From Linderina pennispora (Eukaryota; Kickxellomycota; Kickxellomycetes; Kickxellales; Kickxellaceae): 26,472 nt of DNA. The position numbers and the translations under genes were made by a program. Under the pieces are notes generated by a model. It saw only the letters and a program-made list of their open reading frames with translations. It was not told where the DNA came from and ran no database searches. Of the stretch, positions 9,169 to 19,153 are shown one piece after another. The stretch covers positions 1 through 26,472 of the forward strand of contig NW_024468388.1 in assembly GCF_002104995.1 (NCBI RefSeq). The letters are read 5' to 3'. Within the stretch, counting starts at the first letter, position 1. Each line of letters starts with the position of its first letter.

Positions 9169-9700
9169 GCCGAGCAATTCTACGGACATACACGGCCTTG
9201 CTTGCAGGCTGAGCGGCGCGTATACAAGAGATGGACTTTTAAGGTGGCAGCAAACAAGACATGCAAAATGCATGGAAGGAGGCATAGAATATGGATATGA
9301 CCTTGGTACAGGATGTCAACTGGGTATTTCCTGTCAGCGGGCAAACCTGCAAGATGCAAGGGGGCCAGGACTCGATGTTGGCAGCAACAATTTACACATC
9401 CACCATACATGGGAATATGCCGGCTAGATACTGGAGTGGTTCGGTTCGAGAATTGCGAGCCGGCAGACCGCCTGCGACTGGTCGTGAGACGGGAATCCAA
9501 AAAATTTTCATTCTGCTGGGGGTGGCCACAGGCTCGGGACATGTCCGATTAGTTGAGCGCAACGAGGCGTCCGTCCCAGCCGTAGCCAGCCTCTCTTTTC
9601 TTCCTTGCCTTTTCATTTTCTTTCTTTTCCAAGGGAAAAAACCTACTCCATATTCTAATTTCTTCCAAAGCCTCATCTTTCAAGGAAAGCGCTATTGAAA
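9169..9700. promoter_or_regulatory. Divergent intergenic region: LPMO E promoter and alanyl-tRNA synthetase promoter
   Basis: This region separates two divergent genes. The LPMO side has a TATA box. The synthetase side has no clear TATA but carries a strong pyrimidine tract (about 9589-9632), as is common before fungal housekeeping starts, then GAAAATGAC at the start codon. Frames inside it look non-coding. Confidence 0.5.
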
Positions 9701-12700
9701 ATGACTTCAACCGAGTGGACTGCCAAGCACGTTCGCGAGACGTTTATCGGGTTCTACGAGCAGCACGGGCACACGTTTGTTCCGTCGTCGTCGACGGTGC
9801 CGCACGACGACCCGACGCTGCTGTTTGCCAACGCTGGCATGAACCAGTACAAGCCGATTTTCCAGGGCACTGTTGATCCGGCGTCTGATTTCGCCAAGCT
9901 GCACCGCGCGTGCAACAGCCAAAAGTGCATTCGTGCGGGTATGTTATGCAAACTGATTTGTTGCTTGCTCGGAAAAGTCCGGGCATGAGTGGCTGCGGGG
10001 AGGCAGTAGTGACACACAAGAATGCTATGCATAGGGGGCGCAGGCCGCCGTGGGGAGGGGGTAGATTTCTGATTTGTCACCAGGATTGATGTGACTCAGG
10101 AAAAGGAAATATTTGTATCGTGTAGGCGGCAAGCACAACGACCTGGACGATGTGGGCAAGGACGTGTACCACCACACGTTCTTTGAGATGCTGGGGAACT
10201 GGTCGTTCGGCGACTATTTCAAGAAGGAGGCGATTGGGTATGCGTGGGAGCTGCTGACCAAGGTGTACAGGCTTGACCCGGAGCGGCTGTACGTGACGTA
10301 CTTTGGGGGCAGCGAGGCGGATGGGCTGCCGGTGGACACTGAGGCAAAGCAGTACTGGCTGGACCTGGGCGTGCCGGAGTCGCGGGTGCTGCCGTTTGGC
10401 TCAAAGGAGAACTTTTGGGAGATGGGCGAGGTGGGCCCGTGCGGGCCGTGCAGCGAGATCCACTACGACCGGATTGGCGGTCGCGACGCGGCGAGCCTGG
10501 TGAACCTGGACGACCCGGATGTCCTGGAGATCTGGAACCTTGTGTTCATGGAGTTCAACCGCGAGTCGGACGGGTCGCTGCGCAGCCTGCCGCGCAAGCA
10601 CATTGATACGGGCATGGGCATGGAGCGGCTGGTGTCGGTTCTGCAGGGCAAGCGGTCGAACTACGACACGGATGTGTTTATGCCGCTGTTTGCGGCGATC
10701 CAGGAGCTGACGGGGGCGCGGCCGTACACGGGCAATGTGGGGGCGGACGACACCGACGGCATCGACATGGCGTACCGCGTCATCGCCGACCACATCCGCA
10801 CGCTGACATTCGCGATTGCCGACGGCGGTGTGCCATCGAACGAGGGTCGCGGGTATGTCCTGCGGCGGATCCTGCGGCGCGGCGCTCGGTACGCGCGGCG
10901 CAAGTTCAACGTGGAGCTGGGCAGCTTCTTCGCGCGGCTGGTGGACACGGTGGTGGAGAACATGGGCGATATGTTCCCGGAGATCACCAAGAGCACCGAT
11001 CTGATCAAGGAGATTCTGTGCGAGGAGGAGGAGAGCTTTGCGCGGACGCTGGACCGCGGCGAGCGTCTGTTTGAGCAGACGGTGGCGAAGATGGGCGGCA
11101 GCAAGACGATGCCGGGGGCGTCGGTGTGGCGGCTGTACGATACGTACGGGTTCCCGGTGGATCTGACGCGCATCATGGCGGAGGAGAGCGGGCTGGTGGT
11201 GGACGAGGCGGAGTTTGAGCGCGAGAAGCAGAAGGCGCGCGATCTGTCGAAGCGCAAGAAGGGCAGCAGCGGCAGCGGACAGGGCGTTGCGCTGGACGTG
11301 CATGCGATTGGCGAGCTGAATGCCCGCGGGGTGGCCAAGACCGACGACTCGCCCAAGTACTCGAGCCGGTCGGTGGAGGCCAAGGTGCTGGCGGTGTTCA
11401 CGGGCAACGGCTTCGCGGACGCCGAGGAGCGCTCGCTGGCGACCCACCCGGAGGATGCGCCGGTGGTGGGCGTGGTGCTGGACCGCACTGCATTCTATGC
11501 TGAGCAGGGCGGGCAGGAGTACGATACCGGCTCGCTGGTGAGCTCGGATCTGTCGTCCGAGTTCACGGTCGAGGACGTGCAGGTGTATGGCGGGTACGTT
11601 CTGCATACGGGCTTCCTCAAGTACGGAGCGCTGCGTGTGGGCGACAGCGTCGAGGCCCAGTACGATGTGCTGCGGCGGCTGCCCATCCGCAACAACCACT
11701 CGGCCACGCACGTGCTGAACTTTGCGCTGCGGCAGGTGCTGCGCGCCGAGGAGCCGGACCAGCGCGGCTCGCTGGTGGCGCCGGACCGCCTGCGGTTCGA
11801 CTTTGCCTGCAAGGCGGCGATTTCGGCCGAGCATGTGCGCGACATCGAGGCGCTGACCAACCAGATCATCAAGCAGAACCTGAAGGTGTACGCGCAGGAG
11901 GTGCCTCTGGATATGGCGCGGCAGATCAGCGGCCTGCGCGCTGTGTTTGGCGAGGTGTACCCGGACCCGGTCCGTGTGGTGTCGATTGGCGCTGACCTGG
12001 ACCAGGTGCTGAAGAACCCGGAGAACGCCGAGTGGGAGAACTACTCGATTGAGTTCTGCGGCGGCACGCACGTGGCCGGCACTGCCGACATGAAGGTTTT
12101 TGTGATCACCGAGGAGTCGGCCATCGCCAAGGGCGTGCGTCGCATTGTGGCCGTGACCGGTCCCGAGGCCTCCAAGGCCCAGCTGCTGTACCAGTCGCTG
12201 CAGGCCGAGGTGGCCAAGCTCAAGCAGCTGTCGGGTGCTGAGCTGGATCACGAGATCAAGCGCCTGGCCAAGGAGCTCGATGCGGCAGCCATTGGCGTCT
12301 ACGACAAGCACGTGCTGCGCAGCGAGTTCGATGCGATCCGCGCGGCGCACGTGGAGGCCGAGAAGCTGGCCAAGGCGCAGGCGGCCAAGCAGGCGGTGGA
12401 GCTGGTGCAGAAGCTGATTGAGGAGAGCCCCGAGCAGGACGTCTTTGTGGTCGAGCTGCCGGCTGCTGGCAAGGCCATGAGCCAGGTGGCCACCTTCGTC
12501 AAGGGCTTGAAGTCCAAGGCCGTGTATCTGCTGGCCGTCGATGGCGCCCGCGTGGCCCACCAGTGCGTGGTGCCCAAGACGCTTGTGCAGCGCGGGCTCA
12601 AGGCCGGCGAGTGGGCCGACGCCGTCAGCAAGATCGTCGGCGGCAAGAAGGGCGGCAAGGACGAGTCTGCCCAGGGCAGCGGAACCGAGACCGCCCGTGT

Positions 12701-12752
12701 TGCCGAGGCCGTCGCTGCCGCCGAGGAGTTCGCCAAGACGCATCTGAACTAG
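9701..12752 (+). CDS. ALA1: Alanyl-tRNA synthetase (cytosolic, possibly dual-targeted)
   Basis: Charges tRNA-Ala with alanine and edits mischarged Ser/Gly. Exon 1 is 9701-9938 and exon 2 is 10126-12752, giving 954 residues, close to the usual ~960. The joint restores [15 protein letters not shown]. Class II catalytic landmarks follow: [12 protein letters not shown] (about 104-111), [13 protein letters not shown] (183-195), FMEFNR and [12 protein letters not shown] (motif 3, about 237-249). The editing-domain zinc site is complete: His604 and His608 (NHSATHV), then Cys724 and His728 (CGGTHV). A C-Ala domain with a helical Lys/Glu/Ala-rich stretch ends the protein. ATG 9701 is the first in frame and no mitochondrial presequence is evident from it. 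Yeast ALA1 makes a mitochondrial form from upstream non-AUG codons. Here a TTG lies two codons upstream (9695), but I see no presequence. Convergent with the next gene, 53 nt between stops. Confidence 0.97.
9939..10125 (+). other. Spliceosomal intron of the alanyl-tRNA synthetase gene
   Basis: 187-nt intron with donor GTATGT and acceptor TGTAG, phase 1. A possible branch point, GTGACTCAG, lies about 30 nt before the acceptor. Removal joins CIRA to GGKHND, a conserved synthetase sequence, so the boundaries are secure. Confidence 0.93.
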
Positions 12753-12805
12753 AAAAGCTAAACATATATTGAGGAAATTGAAGAAACTTTTGTCCAAACC
12801 ACGCT

Positions 12806-12875
12806 TTACTCAGCCTTGGGGCTACCGGTGCTCTTGCCCGGCGCATCGTCCAGGAAATGCACGCCATCGTCCGGG

Positions 12876-12914
<39 letters not shown>

Positions 12915-15154
12915 TGCTGTGGTGACTTGCTGCCGGTGGCCGGTGTGGCAAAGTCGCTGGTAGCGTCGTCCCAGCTGAAGTCGAACAGCCCGTTCTGCCG
13001 CTGCTGCGGCGTCGAGGTGCCTGTCGTGGGCGTCACCGACATGTCGTCTTTGCGAGCTGCCTGCTTGCGCGCTGCCTCGCCGCCGGTGCCCAGGAACTCC
13101 ATCGGCGAGATTGCATTGAGCTTTGCCATCGTACCGGGCGTCGGCGGATTGAACGAGTACTTGGACGGCCGCCGCTCCATCGCTGGCGGCTGGTCTTCCA
13201 CCGCCTCGTCTGCGGGCTTGTGTAGCCTGGCCCTGACGCGCTGCCGGATCGCCTGCTCCGCCTTATGCATGGTGTCGTGGAATGCGCTGCCGATGCCCGA
13301 GGTCGACTCGTCGGCGGGTGGTCCGCCTGCGACGCGCGTCTTGGAGAACTCGGGGTAGATCTTGGGGCCCAGCTCGTTGACCAGATCCGTGATGTCAGTC
13401 GCCAGCTCCTCGCGCTGCCGCACCAGCAGCTCGGTGTGCTCCTGCCCCAGAATCAGCGTCAGGAACAGCGGCCGCACCGACTTGACAATGTCCATCGCCT
13501 GCTCTCCGAATATCAGCGCAGTGTAGCTCGCCAGCGCCGCCAGCGCATACGCCGCGCAGTATAGCTGCATGCCGGACCACGTGCCCACAAACGACAGACT
13601 CGAGGGCACGTGCTGCGGCGAGCGACGCACATACCACACCGCCAGCAGCGACGCAACCATATACAGGAACGGCACCAGCCCAAGCGCAATCAGGATCTTC
13701 CAGGTCGCAATCACATCACGCGCACGCACCTTCACCGTCGATGCTGCCAGCGCCGCCCGCGCCTTGCGCTTGCTGACGATGCCCGTGATCACAAACACCG
13801 GTATGTTCAGCACCACGCCCGGCAGTGCAGCCGCCCCCATCAGCAGCAGCCACACCAGCCGCCACAAGAACAGCATCCCAGCCTCCGACCGCCCAATCTG
13901 CATTGTCTCCACCTGGTGGTCCCGGATCCCGTAGTACCGCAGCTGCGTGTTGTAGTCCTCCACGCGCTCCGCCAGATCCCGCACCTCCGGCAGGTCCTTG
14001 TACACGCTGTATCCCTTGATGAACCGCCGCGTCAGCTCCACCTGCTGCGCCATGCTCAGCGAGTGCTGCGTTGGCTTGTACAGCCGCCGCCCTGCCTGCG
14101 TCAGCTTCAGCGTTTCGTAGTCCGGCGTGTTCAGCGTCACCTGCTTCAGGCCCTCTGACACTTCATGCAGCAGCTGGTCGCATGCCTGCCGCTTGGCCTC
14201 CCCGCCCTGCTTGTACTTGGCCACCAGCTCCGCCGGCACCTCGATCGGCGTCCCAAAGTCAATCACCGCGCGTGAACGGAACTTGCTCGGGTGGAAGTAG
14301 TTCAGCCCCGTCGGCACAATCTTCAGCCCCAGGTCTGGGTTCTCCGCCGTCGCTCCCAGCGCCATGATCGTCGCCCCCGCCTTCAGCGGCAGCATCTCCG
14401 TGCGGTCGTGCGACCCACCCTCCGGGAAGATCCCTACACACTCGCCCTTGTTGAACCGGTCGTACACTGCCCGGTACATCTCGTCCTGGTCGATATGCGG
14501 CACGCACTTGTACGTTGCCCCGTCCACCGACGTCAGCAGTCCGATCGCTGCCAGCTCCTTCATTTCCTTCGCGATCCGCACCTGCGTGTCGGAAATCACC
14601 TCAACGACCTTTGCCTGCCCTGCATTCTTCGACAGCATAATCTTGTACCCGGGCTGCAGCTCTGATGTGAACCTGGTGCCGATCCCGCTGATCAGCGTCG
14701 GCTCCGCGTACCTGTCCTCCAACTTGATGCGCCCCGACCCCGTCTTGGCCAGATCTTGCTGCCGCTCTACCGGAATCCCGCGCAGTGCCCGCCCGTAGAA
14801 CCCGATAAACTTGCGACGCATCGACGCCGCCGCAACCAAAAAGTACACACGACGCACTGCGTGCATCAGCAGAATCACCGGGTCCACAAACTACATATCT
14901 GCCTGCTTCAGTAATAAAGAACACGCAAACCAACATGCCGCATCCGCTCGTGCTCCACCATGCCTCCGTTTGCTGCAACATACCTGGTTGTGGTGCGGTG
15001 CCACTACAAAGATTACCGGCCCCGTCTTTGGAATCAAATGAGCATTGCGCTCTGCCACCTCGCGGAAGAACAGCCCCACCACCCGCGTCCAGAATGCCCG
15101 GAACACGTCGTAAACAAAGTAGTTTTCGTTGTCGGCCTCGTAATTACTCGCCAT
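12806..15154 (-). CDS. Glycerol-3-phosphate / dihydroxyacetone-phosphate sn-1 acyltransferase (Gpt2/Sct1 type)
   Basis: Makes lysophosphatidic acid (or acyl-DHAP) from acyl-CoA, the first step of glycerolipid synthesis, at the ER or lipid droplets. Exon 1 is 15154-14984 and exon 2 is 14890-12806, giving 751 residues; yeast Gpt2 has about 743. The joint rebuilds APHHNQFVDPVILL, which holds the catalytic HX4D (His55, Asp60). Exon 1 has the family's N-terminal amphipathic or membrane segment (FWTRVVGLFFREV). GIFPEGGSHDRTEMLPLKAG (about 210-229) is acyltransferase motif III. An insert between motifs carries a Lys/Val-rich stretch, as in fungal GPATs. Hydrophobic segments near residues 398-425, 450-475 and 485-520 are likely transmembrane. 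The C-terminal tail (after about 600) is disordered, Pro/Ser/Gln-rich and ends in a polyQ run, where phosphorylation would be expected by analogy. A possible TATA (TGTATATTTA, minus, 15311-15320) lies about 157 nt upstream. Confidence 0.95.
12876..12919 (-). repeat. CAG/CTG trinucleotide repeat encoding polyglutamine in the acyltransferase
   Basis: About 14 consecutive glutamine codons, nearly pure CAG on the minus strand with a single CAA, in the disordered C-terminal tail just before HPDDG. Nearly pure CAG runs are prone to slippage, so length polymorphism between strains is likely. Confidence 0.92.
14891..14983 (-). other. Spliceosomal intron of the acyltransferase gene
   Basis: 93-nt phase-0 intron with donor GTATGT and acceptor ATATGTAG. 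Splicing joins NQ to FVDP inside the catalytic HX4D motif, so the boundaries are well supported. Confidence 0.93.
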
Positions 15155-16069
15155 TCCTTTTATGAACAATATATGCGAAAAAGAAAGTAAGGAGAAGAAG
15201 CGAAAAAAAGGCTGCCACCGTAGAAACAAATAAAATGGAAGGAGAAAAATCCACGCTGCTGGCAGTTTCTGTTTTGCAAGGCCAGCTCGTCGCTCCCCCG
15301 CGCAACCGCTTAAATATACATCTCTCAGTCTAGCGCCCTGCTTGCAGCACATTCATTCAACGCGCCAAGAATGAATAGAAAAACCACAATCGACCCCCTC
15401 GTGTTCGTAATATCACTGCGGCATGTGTTTTTTCAAGATCTTGTCCTCTCCGGTGGCGAACACGCATTTTTATGCAACACAAGCGCACATGAAAATGCCG
15501 GTCGCAATAACATTTGGGGGAGGATGCCATTGCATTGCGCCTTTTGGATGGCGTGAGCTCCAGACTAGAAAAGAATCGTACTATTTTGCCGTAGATTCGC
15601 AGCTGATAAGCCCGCAAGCCCAACCTCTCCAGATAGCGACAAAAGAAAAGGAAAGCAGGAGCGCTGATCGCTGGGCCGGTCCCATTTTTGTGTATTTCAG
15701 GAGATCTAGCATGTGCAAAATCACATTCGGGCCGCCCGCGCGTGGGATAAAATTCCGTTTTGTGCATCCCGACCCAGTGGAATGCCTGATTTAATCTGCG
15801 GCTGCTTCCCTGTAGCCAGCGCTTCGTTTATTTCGTGGCCGTGCTGTCAACGGAACAGCCATGCATGTCTCTTCCACACACACAATGCTGGCGAATGCGT
15901 GAGCGCAATCGACCCCCAGCTATCGCAACAATACGTTCCCAGTCATCTGAGTCCCTCTCCTTCCCATGAGCGATACTCCACGCCTGCGTCTCCCCTTGTT
16001 CTCCTTGCTCTCCTCCTTGCCAGTTCGCATCCAGCTATTTTACTCTTCTCTTGTACATTCGCTTACAGC
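15155..16069. promoter_or_regulatory. Divergent spacer upstream of the acyltransferase
   Basis: About 900 nt with the acyltransferase promoter on its left. A pyrimidine-rich stretch on the right (about 15945-16068) ends in TTACAG just before the possible small gene at 16070; this could be that gene's leader or the 3' end of a leader intron. The long plus-strand frame from 15713 has no domain before that ATG. Confidence 0.45.
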
Positions 16070-16264
16070 ATGTGCAGTCTCATAAAGATCATCGACTGTC
16101 TGGTGATAGTGTCGCTCGCATTTAATACCATCGTGCTGCTGATGATTGCCCATGGCGACATAAAGCCTGAGCGCAAAATTTGCCGCTCCCCGTTTGTCGA
16201 CGAAACCAGCTACCCGGTACACGATGACGACTCGAGTATTCGGTTCCGGTGTTGGAACATTTAA
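16070..16264 (+). CDS. Possible small single-pass membrane protein (64 aa)
   Basis: I do not recognise this gene. The frame starts MCSLIKIIDCLVIVSLAFNT, has one clear transmembrane segment (about residues 4-28, rich in Ile/Leu/Val) and then a polar tail (HGDIKPERKI, DDDSSIRFRCWNI). The reading frame is open for a further 119 codons upstream, but that part has no domain-like composition and the hydrophobic segment begins right after the ATG. A CT-rich leader precedes it. It converges on the Dsc2-like gene with 231 nt between stops. The hydrophobic helix plus charged tail, and the leader, support a real gene; the short length and lack of a known family keep confidence low. Confidence 0.4.
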   Translation: MCSLIKIIDCLVIVSLAFNTIVLLMIAHGDIKPERKICRSPFVDETSYPVHDDDSSIRFRCWNI

Positions 16265-16495
16265 CTCCCCTCCCATTGCCACCCATGTACATAGCCCTAT
16301 AGTGCAAAAAGCGACCTTCACTGCCTTTCTGTTTCTAACCACGTTTATTGATTAGTGCCCTCCCGGTTGAATCTCGCCCGCTTCGAATGAATTATACATA
16401 GCCTGTATACTACCTTAATTCACTGACGCGCACACGCAAAAGTCGTCGTTGGTGAATGTATTTTTTTTACTTAATTACAGAGACATCACCTTCGC

Positions 16496-17515
16496 TTACG
16501 AGCTGCTGTCAAGCAAGATGGCCACTGCCCGGTTCGGGTCATTGTTGCTCAACTGCAGCGCCTGCACCACCTGGTCGCGCCCGACATCCGGGAACATCCC
16601 CTGCAGCATCGTAATCTGCTCCTCCGACGCCTGCTCCATGCCCGGCGCCAGCTCATTCAGATACGACCGAATTGAATTCGTCGTCGCCGCACGCGAAATC
16701 CCCGGCCGCGCCTGCTCCGGCTGCACACGCTGCTGTTCTCCTGCACCATTTACCCTCCCAATCCCAACCGACCGCCCCATTGTCTGCGCTAGACCTGCCG
16801 GCCCTGCGCTCCGGCGAACCACCGGCACCGTGCCTTGCCCGCGGTTGCCTGTAGGCTGTGCTGACGTCACTACCGGCAGCACCCATTTGCTTGCCATGCT
16901 GCTCATCCACTGTGGGAACCGCCAGCGCTTCAGTCCACCAATGTCGGCGCTATACACCATGCTCGCCAGCACTCCCGCCAGCGCCGGTACCACAGTCTGC
17001 GGCAGCCGCAGCACAAACAGATGCAGCGCCACCGCATACACCGTCCATTTGTCACTCAGCTCCATTCCAAACACTCGGATCCGGTACTTTGCCGGAACAA
17101 GCACATGGAACTGATACAAAACAGCGAAAATCAATGAATACGGTCCCGCTGCCACAATATTGAACCGCTGCCCAGTGGTCCGCATCGCCAGCAAAAATAG
17201 CAACACCACCTGTAGCGTCTGCCCCACCAGCGCTGTCACAAATAAAAACGACACAAACTTTAGCGTCCCAAACAGCCGCTCGACGCTACGCAACTGGTAC
17301 AGCAGCATCATCGAGGCCATCACTTCCGTTGAGTTTGGGAACGCCGCCAAAGACGTTGCTAGCCGCCAAAACTGCTTGTCCCGTGTGATATATGGCACCA
17401 GCCGCAACCGCAGATATGGTTTCCAGTTCATTGTAGAGCAGAGTACTGACGCCCCGCCCAACCCCAGCATCCACAGCTTCGTTGCTGGTGCACCAAATAA
17501 TCCTGATGCTACCAT
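16496..17515 (-). CDS. Dsc2/UBAC2-like rhomboid-fold protein with C-terminal UBA domain
   Basis: 339-residue polytopic ER or Golgi membrane protein. In fission yeast and aspergilli Dsc2 is part of the Dsc E3 ubiquitin ligase that activates SREBP and handles membrane-protein quality control; UBAC2 is the animal counterpart in ERAD. The N-terminal two-thirds has about five to six hydrophobic segments in the pseudo-rhomboid layout: a first helix at about 10-27, then RDKQFWRLATSLAAFPNSTE, a family-typical loop, and more helices to about residue 200. No rhomboid Ser-His catalytic pair is evident, as expected for this family. A low-complexity cytosolic linker follows, then a UBA domain at about 297-339 (EEQITMLQGMFPDVGRDQVV), which would bind ubiquitin. 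No intron is needed. I cannot separate Dsc2 from UBAC2 by eye. Confidence 0.85.
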   Translation of the reverse strand: MVASGLFGAPATKLWMLGLGGASVLCSTMNWKPYLRLRLVPYITRDKQFWRLATSLAAFPNSTEVMASMMLLYQLRSVERLFGTLKFVSFLFVTALVGQTLQVVLLFLLAMRTTGQRFNIVAAGPYSLIFAVLYQFHVLVPAKYRIRVFGMELSDKWTVYAVALHLFVLRLPQTVVPALAGVLASMVYSADIGGLKRWRFPQWMSSMASKWVLPVVTSAQPTGNRGQGTVPVVRRSAGPAGLAQTMGRSVGIGRVNGAGEQQRVQPEQARPGISRAATTNSIRSYLNELAPGMEQASEEQITMLQGMFPDVGRDQVVQALQLSNNDPNRAVAILLDSSS

Positions 17516-19153
17516 TGTCGCGAATTAAAATAATATGGATGAATGTGGCGAAGTTGAATTGCAAAAAGTACAAGCTGAATGGAAAGCAAAGGGCGGACTG
17601 TGAAAAGGGAAAAGCGTGCCAGTGCTTCAGACTGGAAGCTGCTGGCTGTCTGCAGACGCTGGCGATGATGATTGGTCAATCAATCCTCGGCCAGATTAGT
17701 CCATATAATCCAATGATTAGATTGACACATGAGGCATATATACGTGTCGTCAGCGGTGATGTGACGAACGGCGGGCCCAATAATAATAGCACTGCATCCT
17801 ATCATGCCTGAAGTGACGATCTCTTCTATTGTGGTATCTCTGGTCAGGATCTGCAAGATGTGGTTGCTCAAGTATCTTTATGACAGCCTACTGTCTATGC
17901 CATCCAACCATGAATAGAATATATACCTGCTAACCTCATATCTAAAGTCATGTAAATTATTAGCTTACATTATGTTCTCTTCAGTACATTCACTAGTAGA
18001 TCACTGGTAATGAGCAAAGTGGATGCGTTATCAAACCCAGAATATGGAACGGGTTCGCCTTTCAGTCAACTTGTGTTTTTTCTCTATCAACTCCTCATCA
18101 AAAAGCAAGTAATACAGATTTCCTCCACGCACACCAAAAATGCCTCGGTGGCTGGGATATTTATTGCGGTATGTATGCTGCATTGTTCCCATCCCGGCCC
18201 GACATGGCTGGATGCAAGAAAGGGAGAATGCCTTCGTTCACAGCTAAGCCAATGCCATCAGATGACAGCAGATTGCAGAAAGCGTACAGTCCTTCTGCAG
18301 CAGTGTAGAATGTTCGGAGATCAAGACACTGCCTGACAATGTAGGAAGGAGGTGTAATATCGGATATCAGAATGCACACGGACAAGTGGTGTTTTATGAG
18401 GATGGCGCCGTACACCGAGACCAGGTTTGCACCATGCTGTGGCAGAAAGAGAAACGGACGATTGGAAGGGCAGAAATTCCACGCCTCTCATGTCATACGC
18501 TTCAAGAGCAAGACATGTTTGGTGCTTCCATCTGCAGACAAGATTGCTTGTGGAACAAAACTGACAAACCCCACATGCACACACACCTCAATTTTCACAA
18601 TTGTGCAATACGGATGTGTTCTCCCTGAGTCTTGTGAAATAAGGGATCGCTAGTTGCTGTGCGTGCCGCTGTATTTTTAGGATGGCAAGTGGTGCAACAG
18701 CCAGCTGAATGGCGGGTGGGTGGAAGGGCGGAAGGGCGGACAGGGTGCTCCACATAGGCGCGAGCAATCCGATTCCCCTCACAACATTGAGCCTGCTACC
18801 CTGTCCTGGAAATTGTTCTTAATGATTACCACGGCTCCAGCTTACAAGATCCTCTTGCTCTTTAACATTGAATTAAATACAGGCCCAGTATTACATAGGC
18901 AATGCTGGGCTCATTCTGGAGCTACACGCCATGAAAACTCGTTGCGCTTATCAGGATACTTGTGTACGCTCTGTAGACATAGCAGTTGAAACAAGTGCCT
19001 AAGGAGAGACGACCTCGTGAGTAAACAGCTACATGTCCTGGCCACCAGAACATGATGACTGCTACCCATCCTCACTGCCCCTATGACATCCATATGCATG
19101 TCCTGGCCAGGTGAACAGCATGCAGGCAATTGTGCGTGCTGCTTTCAAGCAAG
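17516..19153. other. Gene-poor AT-rich region, left part
   Basis: About 1.6 kb of AT-rich sequence after the Dsc2-like start codon. The first ~100 nt are its promoter. Only short overlapping frames occur on both strands, none with a recognisable domain. I see no tRNA, no terminal inverted repeats and no transposase. Confidence 0.55.

Noticed and set aside
9430-9480. GGTTCGAGAATTGCGAGCC as a possible tRNA T-arm
   Set aside because: No matching acceptor stem, D-arm or anticodon arm could be folded around it.
10401-12797. Open frame of 798 codons on the minus strand antisense to alanyl-tRNA synthetase
   Set aside because: It mirrors the synthetase codon by codon. The GC-rich, third-position-biased coding sequence leaves few stops on the other strand. 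Its translation is His/Leu/Arg/Gln-rich with no domain.
13610-14158. 182-codon plus-strand frame inside the acyltransferase
   Set aside because: Arg/His/Gln-rich shadow of the well-supported minus-strand gene.
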